Below, in pieces: positions 15,807 through 24,014 of a stretch of 48,834 nt of DNA. This DNA comes from Cloacimonetes bacterium UBA5210. Lineage in GTDB: Bacteria > Cloacimonadota > Cloacimonadia > Cloacimonadales > Cloacimonadaceae. A program made the translations under genes and the position numbers. The notes beneath the pieces were generated by a model. The model made no database searches. It was not told the DNA's origin and saw only the letters and a list, made by a program, of their open reading frames with translations. Every line of letters starts with the position of its first letter. Within the stretch, counting starts at the first letter, position 1. Where the stretch lies: NCBI GenBank assembly GCA_002412625.1, contig DHVK01000046.1, positions 1 through 48,834 of the forward strand, read 5' to 3'.

Positions 15807-16782
15807 CAGCATCGAACGGATTCAGGAACTCAGCCGCGCGGTAAAAGGACTCAAAGCGGAAATTGCCAAAGTGATCGTGGGACAGGAACGCGTGATAGAC
15901 CACGTGCTCACCGCGCTTTTCGCGAATGGACACGTGCTGATCGAGGGGGTGCCGGGCTTGGCCAAGACCCTATTGATCTCTTCCCTGGCCAAAAGCTTGT
16001 CGCTCAGCTTTTCCCGCATTCAGTTTACTCCGGATCTGATGCCTTCGGACATCACGGGTTCGGACATCCTGGTTTCGGATTCCCAAACCGGCAAGCACGG
16101 CTTTGAATATCTGAAAGGCCCCGTGTTTGCCAACATCATTTTGGCGGATGAAATCAACCGCACTCCTCCCAAAACCCAATCCGCTTTATTACAAGCGATG
16201 CAGGAAAACACCATCACAAGTGGTAATAAGACATGGAATCTGGATAAACCATTCATCGTGATGGCTACTCAGAACCCGATTGAGCAAGAAGGCACCTACC
16301 CGCTGCCGGAAGCGCAATTGGACCGCTTTATGTTCTATATCACGATAGATTATCCCTCCTACGAGGAGGAACTGAAGATTGTGGAAAGCACCACCGGGGG
16401 CGAACTCCCGGAGATCAAAGCCCACCTGAGCGCGGAGCAGATCATCGCTTTGCAACACTTGATCAGAGAGCTCCCGGTGAGTGAACACGTGCTGAAGTAT
16501 GCTGTCGAACTGGTTCGTGCCAGCCGCCCCAACAGTCCGGACGCGGATCCGGAAATCAAGCGCTGGGTAAGCTGGGGCGCGGGACCCCGGGCATCGCAAT
16601 ATCTGATTTTGGGTGCCAAAGCCGTGGCAGCGCTTTCCGGCAGATTGACTCCTTCGGAAGATGATGTGCGCCAAGTGGCAGCCATTGTGTTAAAACACAG
16701 AATTTTGGTATCCTTTGCCGCCGAGGCAGAGGGAATAAACTCCGGCGAGATTGTTTCCCGCCTGTTGAAGGGGAGAAGCTAA
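15799..16782 (+). CDS. MoxR-family AAA+ ATPase
   Basis: 327 residues; the ATG overlaps the previous gene by 8 bases and has GGAG upstream. Walker A is GVPGLAKT, Walker B ILADEINRTPPKTQSALLQ with the MoxR-typical continuation, sensor 1 MATQNPIEQEGTYPLPEAQL, then the Arg of LDRF and the C-terminal lid. MoxR ATPases are chaperone-like factors that usually mature enzyme or surface complexes with a VWA or DUF58 protein encoded next door. Neither partner is present here; the neighbours are a lipid-flippase-like protein and a secreted propeller. Confidence 0.95.
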   Translation: MDNSIERIQELSRAVKGLKAEIAKVIVGQERVIDHVLTALFANGHVLIEGVPGLAKTLLISSLAKSLSLSFSRIQFTPDLMPSDITGSDILVSDSQTGKHGFEYLKGPVFANIILADEINRTPPKTQSALLQAMQENTITSGNKTWNLDKPFIVMATQNPIEQEGTYPLPEAQLDRFMFYITIDYPSYEEELKIVESTTGGELPEIKAHLSAEQIIALQHLIRELPVSEHVLKYAVELVRASRPNSPDADPEIKRWVSWGAGPRASQYLILGAKAVAALSGRLTPSEDDVRQVAAIVLKHRILVSFAAEAEGINSGEIVSRLLKGRS

Positions 16783-16801
16783 GCCCAAAGGGAGGCTGAT
16801 T

Positions 16802-17734
16802 GTGAAACGCCTGATATTGCTAAGCCTGATGCTGATAGCCGCCATGATGAGCGGCGCAGTGGATAACCGATTTCTGTATCCGCTGGGCCACATCAAGGGC
16901 ACGGAAGCGCTTAACATCGATGTCACAGACGGTCAGGTGCTGGTGCGCAACCAGCGGCAGATTTGGATATACAGCACCTTCAATGCCTGGCAACCCAGAT
17001 TGGAAACCGGCTACACTTCCCTCTTCCGGATCGAAGACGTGAACTTCATGGGGGGTAACTATATCTACGTTTCCAGCCGGGAACCGACCAATATGATTAG
17101 CCCAGTAGATTCGCTTAATCAGTTTGGCAAGATATACTTTACGAACACATTGATCGGAGATAAGATTACCCGTGAGGGGTCAACACTATATGTGGCAGAT
17201 CGTTATCGTGGAATTGATATCATCAACGTAGGCAGGGGTGGTTCAAACGATATGATCGCCAATTTCTCCGAAAAATGGGGCGTGCGAGATTTTGTCGCGG
17301 AATATCCCTATCTATACGCGCTCAACGACTTCGGTCTGGTGACGGTGGATATCAGTGATCAGAATTTCCCGCTCAGCATCGCCACAAACTACCAGCTTCC
17401 TGATGCCAGATACCTGGCAAAAAACCGGGAATTCCTCTATATCGCTTCCGGCAAAGACCTTATTGTGCTCTCTGTACGGGATCTGAGCAGCCCGGTCCAG
17501 ATCAGCCAGACGCGGTTGTTTCACGATATCCAGGCTCTTGCCGTGAAGGACAACCGGCTCTTTGTGGCCCTGGGGCAGGGCGGAGTGAAGATCTTCGACA
17601 TCTCCATACCCAATCGCCCGCTGGATCTGAACACCTTCTACCCTCCCCATCCGGTCTATGATTTGGCCTTGGAAAACGATTATATCTATATCGCAATGGG
17701 TAAAGAAGGCTGGATGATCTATGAATATCGCTGA
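16802..17734 (+). CDS. secreted LVIVD-type beta-propeller protein
   Basis: 310 residues from a GTG at 16802 with GGAGG upstream, 19 bp after the MoxR gene and last in the operon. A signal peptide (MKRLILLSLMLIAAMMSGAV) precedes repeated units such as LYVADRYRGIDIINV, YLYALNDFGLVTVDISD, FLYIASGKDLIVLSVRD and LFVALGQGGVKIFDIS, the LVIVD repeats that form a beta-propeller. Unlike the other secreted proteins here it has no C-terminal sorting domain, so it probably stays in the periplasm or is held by other means. No catalytic function can be assigned. Confidence 0.85.
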   Translation: MKRLILLSLMLIAAMMSGAVDNRFLYPLGHIKGTEALNIDVTDGQVLVRNQRQIWIYSTFNAWQPRLETGYTSLFRIEDVNFMGGNYIYVSSREPTNMISPVDSLNQFGKIYFTNTLIGDKITREGSTLYVADRYRGIDIINVGRGGSNDMIANFSEKWGVRDFVAEYPYLYALNDFGLVTVDISDQNFPLSIATNYQLPDARYLAKNREFLYIASGKDLIVLSVRDLSSPVQISQTRLFHDIQALAVKDNRLFVALGQGGVKIFDISIPNRPLDLNTFYPPHPVYDLALENDYIYIAMGKEGWMIYEYR

Positions 17735-18027
17735 TCAAACAAGCTGAACCTGGCTCTCATCCGCCCGTGCTGTAATGGTTCCATTGTTAGCCTGAGTTTG
17801 GTTTAGGCTGAGTTTAAACTGTAATTGAGCTGTGATCAAGCTATGGACTCACGAGAATAAGGGCTTGATATCTGCTTGATCTGAGCTTTGTAGCCCATAG
17901 GAACCCCGCTCGTCCTTGAGCGTGGGAAATCTAACTAGGCAAGAGGGCTGAAAGAGTAATAGAGAATTATTCAACACAGATGTGACTCTATCGGGCTTCT
18001 TCTGAGCGTGAGGGCTAACTCAATTAC

Positions 18028-18043
18028 CGTCCCGCTGGGACTT
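18028..18043 (-). repeat. GTCCCGCTGGGAC palindromic repeat, single copy
   Basis: CCGTCCCGCTGGGACT matches the copy at 38294-38309 exactly. Read on the minus strand it has the form AGTCCCAGCGGGACGG, the core of the repeat family clustered at 38.1-38.3 kb. Confidence 0.75.
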
Positions 18044-18082
18044 ATGTCGGCCTATATGCTTGCATGGAGTTAACCAGAAAGC

Positions 18083-18218
18083 CATAGGATTCGATACGTC
18101 CTCGTGTAGAGAGCGACCGCAGGCCGCTACCAAGGTAGAAGCGGCTTCCAGCCGTTTGATAAGCGTCGGGACGACGCTTCCACTCTTCTGTGTAGACGAG
18201 GACGTCTGCAATCCTAAG
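18083..18218. repeat. multi-armed inverted-repeat element
   Basis: The outer arms 18083-18104 and 18197-18218 are reverse complements at 18 of 22 positions, with a perfect inner nine (ACGTCCTCG/CGAGGACGT). Inside lie at least two further hairpins: GAAGC-G-GCTTC at 18138-18148, and AAGCGTC (18161-18167) with GACGCTT (18173-18179) around a 5-base loop. A GC-rich segment (18113-18127) may form a third. The shape resembles a folded RNA or a REP/MITE-like element. Short antisense frames cross it but look incidental. Confidence 0.75.
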
Positions 18219-18335
18219 CCCTCGGCTTTCATCCCCGGTGACGACAGCTGGCTTCATGTTAATTTTATTGGATCGCTTAGAATGACTGATACATCGCTAA
18301 TACAGTTTTTACAAAAACACTTGCAACGGTCTTTT

Positions 18336-18406
18336 TAAGATATACAAGGTCAAATGAACTCCCAATGCATAAACCGGGTTATTTGTGAAGCTTTCATTGA
18401 TGGTCC
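18336..18406 (+). repeat. degenerate dispersed repeat, copy 2
   Basis: Pairs with 3247-3315; the shared words are described there. It stands about 250 bp upstream of a secreted-protein gene. Confidence 0.6.
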
Positions 18407-18659
18407 AAGTAAGAACTACAGGATGCCTGCACAGTCTCCCTCTTCGCAGATATTCACAACAGGAACAAATATCTTGACAATTATCGGAAACAGAAATATC
18501 TGAAATTTGCAAGCTGTCTTTGCCATGATCAGCCAAGCGAGCAACATTGAGTGTCCTCGCGTAATCTGATGGATAAGGATTGGTCTTAGCATCCAGATGG
18601 ATTTCACTCGTCTGTGATTAGATTGATGTGTTATCGTCTTTGTCAGGAGGAGAAAGAAA

Positions 18660-20879
18660 ATGAACAAACGCGTGCTTTTCCTTGCGCTTATCCTTGCGGG
18701 ATTAACGCTCTTAAACGCCCAAGCGACAAACATCGAACTTAGCCAAGTGTTTAGCAGAAAACTGGGATATCCAAAGAAAGTGCTTTCCCACGGCAACTAT
18801 GCTTATGTTTTGGGAGTTGAATACAATAGCATTTTGGCCACATATGAGGTTTCTGATGTTCAAGATACTCAGTTGATCTCGATGATTGATCTGGGGAGAA
18901 CATACTCCTATTCAGTGGGCAACGACATGGTTATGGAAGGTAACATACTCTGCGTGATCATGTACAATAGTGTGCAAGTATTTGATATCAGCTTGCCTCA
19001 GGATCCTCAACTACTCAATGACTTCGATATCCCTGATGGCTATTTGAGTGCTGTTTTGAAGAACAACCGTTTGTACATCCTGATATCTGGGATGATCTTA
19101 TCTTATAATATCTCGGACCCGTTACAGCCGAATCTGGAGACTACATACGCTCCGGATATGGGTCGGGAGTTGCATGTGGTGGGAGACAATCTGATCATCT
19201 ATGAATCCCCGATGGCTACCTATCTGGTTACAGATATCAGCAATCCCGGCGAGATAATCTATCTGAATCAGGTTTCGGGTTTGATGGGCAACATCATCAG
19301 CTTTAGCGGAGATAAGTGCCACAGTAGAGGCTCGCACACTTTCTACGTTTATTGCGTAACCGAACCCTTGAATCCTTCATTATACTGCAGCATAAGTCCT
19401 GTAAACTCAAATTATCATGCGAGCTTTCTGGATGTTTCGGGAGATAAGTTTTATCAGGTTGGCTGGTTTTATGACGGAGAACCTTCGGGCTTCAATGTTG
19501 TAAATCTCTTCAGCTACGATATATCTGATCCCAATGACCCACACCAGACCCAGGAGGCAACTTTCACCAGGGGAATCAATATCGAAACTGATAAGCATGG
19601 TCTTTTTCTGATGAACTTGCAAAGCTCTTACGGTTTTATCGACATGAGGGGGCAAGCAGTTCTCGGCAATAGATTTGTGAATACCGCCGTAAATGAGGTG
19701 GCGGCAAATGCTAATCTGGCCTTTGTTGATACCCGTGACTACGGAATTCATTCATACTTTCTGAATCAGCCCAATCCCTATTATCAAGCTGAAGTACTCT
19801 CAAACCAAGTTACTGCGATGAAAGCAGAAGGAGATTTGTTTGTTACTACAGAAGGCCATAATGCATGGGAGGAAGATATCTGGGTGAATGGTCCCATTCG
19901 GCTATATGATGTTTCCGATCCGGATACAATCCGAGCTGTATCAAGCATATCCCAAGATTTTCATAATGGCGTGACCGAAGAGATTAGAATTTATGGCGAT
20001 AAACTTCTGGTAGCCAACGGCTATGGCCCTGTACTACTTTATGATATATCAAACCTTGAACAGCCTTCTTTGATCTGCGAGATTCAGCTTCCAGGCAATT
20101 GTGTATCTGCGGTTTTGCATGGCAATTCCCTATACTTGGGCTCAAGAATCCATAACGATCTATCCCGCGTAACGATCTACCAGCTCGATTCAGGTCCCAG
20201 CCCTCAAGAATTATCTATCCTGGACTTTCCCTATTTTCTGAGCGAAATCCAGATTCACGATAATCTCCTGTACGTCGGGGCTTATTCCTCCATCAAAACA
20301 TACGATATTAGCAATCCCGCGATAGCAGTGGAAACTTCGGGTTTGAATATTGATCAACCACTATTAAGCTTTGAGATCAGTAACAATTCTATTACTGCAT
20401 TAACAGCCGAGAACTTGATGATTTATAGACTTTTCGGGGAACTGAATCGGACACCTGTAGGCTCTGCAGTGCTACCTTCGATCGGGGTGGGCATGGCGAT
20501 CAGCGAGAATCAGGTGCTTGTAGGTTCTGTTTTGCAGGCATTGAGCTACGATTGTTCGGCTGCTTACGACATTACTGCCAATGCGGACATCATAGCCTCT
20601 CCTGCCCAAAGCACTTTGCTCAATACCCCCAATCCCTTCCGTACTGAGTGTCTAGTCCATTTCAAAGCAACCGGCAGCGGATCTACCCGGCTCGATATCT
20701 ATAATATCAAGGGGCAATTGGTTAGAACTCTGCTGGATAAACATCTGATGGCGGGAGATTATGAAGTTCATTGGGATGGCAGGGATAGCCGCGGCATCAT
20801 GTGCTCCGGGGGCATATACTTGATGCGTTTACAAACGCCAAGGTCATCCCAAACCAATAAGCTGGTCAAATTGTACTGA
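18660..20879 (+). CDS. secreted LVIVD propeller protein with C-terminal sorting domain
   Basis: 739 residues with AGGAGGAG just upstream. A signal peptide (MNKRVLFLALILAGLTLLNA) is followed by many LVIVD-like units, for example VQVFDISLPQDPQLL, LSYNISDPLQPNLE, RLYDVSDPDTI and LYVGAYSSIKTYDISNP, pointing to one or two beta-propellers. Residues about 650-739 form the FlgD-like tail: NTPNPFRTECLVHF, LDIYNIKGQLVRTLL, HWDGRDSRG, GGIYLMRL and a basic end. In Bacteroidetes this tail (TIGR04183) directs outer-membrane export by the type IX system and attachment; the same is inferred here. Probably a surface or extracellular protein of unknown binding partner. Confidence 0.9.
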   Translation: MNKRVLFLALILAGLTLLNAQATNIELSQVFSRKLGYPKKVLSHGNYAYVLGVEYNSILATYEVSDVQDTQLISMIDLGRTYSYSVGNDMVMEGNILCVIMYNSVQVFDISLPQDPQLLNDFDIPDGYLSAVLKNNRLYILISGMILSYNISDPLQPNLETTYAPDMGRELHVVGDNLIIYESPMATYLVTDISNPGEIIYLNQVSGLMGNIISFSGDKCHSRGSHTFYVYCVTEPLNPSLYCSISPVNSNYHASFLDVSGDKFYQVGWFYDGEPSGFNVVNLFSYDISDPNDPHQTQEATFTRGINIETDKHGLFLMNLQSSYGFIDMRGQAVLGNRFVNTAVNEVAANANLAFVDTRDYGIHSYFLNQPNPYYQAEVLSNQVTAMKAEGDLFVTTEGHNAWEEDIWVNGPIRLYDVSDPDTIRAVSSISQDFHNGVTEEIRIYGDKLLVANGYGPVLLYDISNLEQPSLICEIQLPGNCVSAVLHGNSLYLGSRIHNDLSRVTIYQLDSGPSPQELSILDFPYFLSEIQIHDNLLYVGAYSSIKTYDISNPAIAVETSGLNIDQPLLSFEISNNSITALTAENLMIYRLFGELNRTPVGSAVLPSIGVGMAISENQVLVGSVLQALSYDCSAAYDITANADIIASPAQSTLLNTPNPFRTECLVHFKATGSGSTRLDIYNIKGQLVRTLLDKHLMAGDYEVHWDGRDSRGIMCSGGIYLMRLQTPRSSQTNKLVKLY

Positions 20880-21077
20880 AATATTGAGGATCTTCATACA
20901 GCAAGCCCATCAATACCTACAAAGGGTGAGGTTCTTCAGCGAGCGGCAGTAACGTACAGGCGGACGGTGTTACGGCTAATCTAACCACGCAAATCTAATC
21001 ATGTATCGATCCGCTTGGTACGGCATAGGTGAGGGTTGGTACACCAAAAAATCACGTATTGATTTGATGCTTTTCGA

Positions 21078-21104
21078 TTGACAAAGATTTGCCTTCGGTA
21101 TTTT
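21078..21104 (+). promoter_or_regulatory. possible uvrA promoter
   Basis: TTGACA at 21078-21083 is followed by TATTTT at 21099-21104, a short 15-base spacer. It lies 23 bases before the TTG start. No SOS-box-like palindrome was recognised nearby. Confidence 0.35.
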
Positions 21105-21126
21105 TGCACCCATAGAGGTACGCAAA

Positions 21127-24012
21127 TTGAAGACAAAAATCATCATCAAGGGTGCCGGTGAGCACAACCTGAAGAATATAGATTTGGAGATCCCCCGCAA
21201 TAAATTGGTGGTTTTCACCGGAGTATCCGGGAGCGGTAAAAGCTCTTTGGCTTTCGACACACTTTACGCGGAGGGTCAGCGCCGCTATGTGGAATCTCTT
21301 TCCGCTTATGCCCGGCAGTTTTTGGGGCAGATGGACAAACCCAAGGTGGATTATATCGAAGGGCTATCTCCGGCGATTTCCATCGAGCAAAAGGCCAGCA
21401 GCAAAAACCCCCGTTCCACGGTGGGCACGGTTACCGAGATCTACGATTACCTGAGAGTGCTTTATGCCAGAATCGGTGTACAGCATTGCTATCAGTGCGG
21501 AGCTCCGGTTGGGTCTCAGACGGTGGATCAGATGGTGCAGCATTTGATGCAAAGCCCTGAGGGCACCAAACTCCAGATTCTGGCGCCGATTGTGCAGAAC
21601 CGTAAGGGCGAACACAAGGAAGAGCTGGAACAGCTACGCAGCGAAGGCTTTGTGCGGGTGATGATCAATTCTGTAGTCCGCAACCTGGAAGAAGACATCG
21701 TGCTGGACAAAAAGAGCAAACACAGCATCGATGTGGTGGTGGACCGGCTGGTACTCAAAGAAGGTATCCAAAGCCGCATGGCGGATTCATTGGAGCTGGC
21801 ACTGAAGCTGACTGACGCGGTGGTCAAGATCGATTATCCGGATCTGGGCGAAGTGGAACTGCTTTCAGCCCAAAACGCTTGCGCTGCATGCAACATCGGC
21901 TACGAAGAGCTAAGCCCGCAGAGTTTCTCTTTCAACAGTCCCATCGGCGCATGCCCCTTGTGCAACGGGTTGGGCTACCGCCTGGAGTTTGATCCCGATC
22001 TGGTAGTTCCCGATCCCGAGCGCAGCATCATGGACGGCGCGGTGGTGCCCTGGGGACGTCTGCAAGCCAAGAAAGACAGCTGGACATTGAACACGGTGGA
22101 AAACCTTGCCAAGGCCTATGGTTTCTCTCTGGATGTGCCGTGGAAGGATCTTAGTGAGATGTCTCAACAGCTCATTCTGCATGGCTCGGGCAACAAGAAG
22201 TTCAAGGTGGCATGGCAAAATGTGCGCGGCAAAGGTGAATTTATGATCCGCCATGAGGGCGTGATTCCGCAGCTGAAACGCCGCATGCACGAAACTACTT
22301 CAGACGATATGCAGCGCTATTATATGCAATTTATCAGCGACAAAGCCTGTCCGGATTGCGGGGGCTACAAGCTGAAACCCGCTTCAATGGCAGTGAAAAT
22401 CCAGGACAAAGCCATCTCGGAAATCACCGCGATGAGCGTGAAACAAGCTCATGATTTTTTTGCCGGGCTCAAGCTGGACGGAAACCAGAAGATAATCGCC
22501 GCGGAAGTGCTGAAAGAGATTCAAGCCCGTTTGGGATTCTTGCTGGCAGTCGGTTTGCACTACCTGAGTCTGGATCGCCGCTCACCCACCTTATCCGGCG
22601 GAGAATCTCAGCGCATCCGTCTGGCAAGCCAGATCGGTTCGCAATTGGTAGGGGTGATGTATATCCTGGATGAGCCTTCGATCGGTCTGCATCAGCGGGA
22701 TAACGCCAAACTGGTGAGCATGCTGTTGCATCTGCGGGATCTTGGCAATTCAGTGATCGTGGTGGAACACGATGAAGATACGATGCGTAGCGCGGATCAG
22801 ATCGTGGATTTTGGCCCTCGCGCGGGGGTTTATGGGGGGCAGATCGTGGCCATCGGTAAGCTTGAGGACATCAAAAACAACCCGGATTCCATTACCGGAG
22901 CCTATCTATCCGGCAGAATGTGCATCCCGATCCCCGATAAACGCATGAAACCGGATGAGCGGATGCTGAGCATAATCGGCGCGAAGCATAACAATTTGAA
23001 AGACATCGATGCCCATATCCCCCTGGGGATGTTTGTGTGCGTCACCGGGGTGTCCGGCAGCGGCAAGAGTTCGCTGATCAACCAGACCCTCTCGCCATAT
23101 CTGCACAATCACTTCTTCCGCGCCAACCACAAAGTGGGTAAGTTCACCGAGATCAAAGGCCTGGAACTGATCGACAAAGTTATCAGTATCGATCAGCAGC
23201 CGATCGGGCGAACTCCGCGGAGTAATCCCTGCACCTACATCAAGCTCTTTGATCCCATCCGCAATCTCTATGCCGAGTTACCCGCTTCAAAGATGCGCGG
23301 CTACAAGCCGGGACGTTTCTCCTTCAACGTGAAGGGAGGCAGGTGTGAAGCTTGTGAAGGAGCCGGAGTGCGCCAAATAGAAATGCATTTCATGGCAGAT
23401 ATATATGTAACATGTGAAGTATGCAAAGGTAAACGCTATAATAACGAGACCTTAGCAGTGCGTTACAAGGGCAAAAACATCGCTGAAGTGCTGGATATGG
23501 ATATTCAGGAAGCGATCAATTTCTTTGATGCCATTCCCAGCATCAAAGGCAAGCTGAAGACACTTCACGAAGTAGGCCTGGATTATATCAAACTTGGGCA
23601 GCCTTCCACCACTCTCTCCGGGGGTGAGGCGCAACGCATCAAGCTCTCCCGGGAACTGAGCCGCCCCTCCACCGGAAGTACGCTCTATCTGCTGGACGAA
23701 CCGACCACCGGTCTGCATTTCGACGATATCAACAAACTGCTGAAAGTGCTGAAGAAACTGGTGGTAATGGGTAACACGGTGGTGGTCATCGAACACAATC
23801 TGGATGTGATCAAATCTGCCGATTGGGTGATCGACCTGGGTCCCGAGGGCGGGGAAATGGGCGGCAGGATTCTTGCCGAAGGTAGCCCGGAAGACATCCT
23901 GCAAAACACCGAAAGTGCCACCGGGGAATATCTGAAAGTGCACTATGAGCGTGAAATGGCAATCCTGGGCAAAGCGATGCCAGGCAAACGCAAAAAGAGC
24001 AAAAAGGCGTAG
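21127..24012 (+). CDS. uvrA: excinuclease ABC subunit A
   Basis: 961 residues, normal for UvrA, from a TTG with GAGG eight bases upstream. UvrA is the damage-recognition ATPase of nucleotide excision repair, acting with UvrB and UvrC. Seen directly: first Walker A GVSGSGKSSLAFDTLYAEGQ, the block SPAISIEQKASSKNPRSTVG, a zinc module CAACN to CPLCNGLG, first ABC signature LSGGESQRIRLASQIGS, second Walker A GVSGSGKSSLINQTL, second zinc module CEACEGAG to CEVCKGKRYN, and second signature LSGGEAQRIKLSRELSR followed by LYLLDEPTTGLHFDDI. Both ATP sites look intact. The gene is 2 bp upstream of a glycosidase gene. Confidence 0.98.
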   Translation: MKTKIIIKGAGEHNLKNIDLEIPRNKLVVFTGVSGSGKSSLAFDTLYAEGQRRYVESLSAYARQFLGQMDKPKVDYIEGLSPAISIEQKASSKNPRSTVGTVTEIYDYLRVLYARIGVQHCYQCGAPVGSQTVDQMVQHLMQSPEGTKLQILAPIVQNRKGEHKEELEQLRSEGFVRVMINSVVRNLEEDIVLDKKSKHSIDVVVDRLVLKEGIQSRMADSLELALKLTDAVVKIDYPDLGEVELLSAQNACAACNIGYEELSPQSFSFNSPIGACPLCNGLGYRLEFDPDLVVPDPERSIMDGAVVPWGRLQAKKDSWTLNTVENLAKAYGFSLDVPWKDLSEMSQQLILHGSGNKKFKVAWQNVRGKGEFMIRHEGVIPQLKRRMHETTSDDMQRYYMQFISDKACPDCGGYKLKPASMAVKIQDKAISEITAMSVKQAHDFFAGLKLDGNQKIIAAEVLKEIQARLGFLLAVGLHYLSLDRRSPTLSGGESQRIRLASQIGSQLVGVMYILDEPSIGLHQRDNAKLVSMLLHLRDLGNSVIVVEHDEDTMRSADQIVDFGPRAGVYGGQIVAIGKLEDIKNNPDSITGAYLSGRMCIPIPDKRMKPDERMLSIIGAKHNNLKDIDAHIPLGMFVCVTGVSGSGKSSLINQTLSPYLHNHFFRANHKVGKFTEIKGLELIDKVISIDQQPIGRTPRSNPCTYIKLFDPIRNLYAELPASKMRGYKPGRFSFNVKGGRCEACEGAGVRQIEMHFMADIYVTCEVCKGKRYNNETLAVRYKGKNIAEVLDMDIQEAINFFDAIPSIKGKLKTLHEVGLDYIKLGQPSTTLSGGEAQRIKLSRELSRPSTGSTLYLLDEPTTGLHFDDINKLLKVLKKLVVMGNTVVVIEHNLDVIKSADWVIDLGPEGGEMGGRILAEGSPEDILQNTESATGEYLKVHYEREMAILGKAMPGKRKKSKKA

Positions 24013-24014
24013 TT

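Larger units (their letters stand above)
17735..18659. other. 925-bp intergenic region rich in repeats
   Basis: No protein gene is credible. It contains one copy of the GTCCCGCTGGGAC palindrome (18028-18043), a multi-armed inverted-repeat element (18083-18218) and copy 2 of a dispersed repeat (18336-18406). TTGACA at 18474-18479 with TATCTG 17 bases on (18497-18502) is a moderate promoter candidate for the gene at 18660. Confidence 0.55.

Noticed and set aside
18020..18257. Minus-strand frames of 70-71 codons as small proteins
   Set aside because: They read through the inverted-repeat element, have no ribosome site and no signal or domain.
20880..21126. tRNA or small RNA in the gap before uvrA
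   Set aside because: No T-loop-like GTTCRA with matching acceptor arms, and no clear hairpin with a T-run was found.
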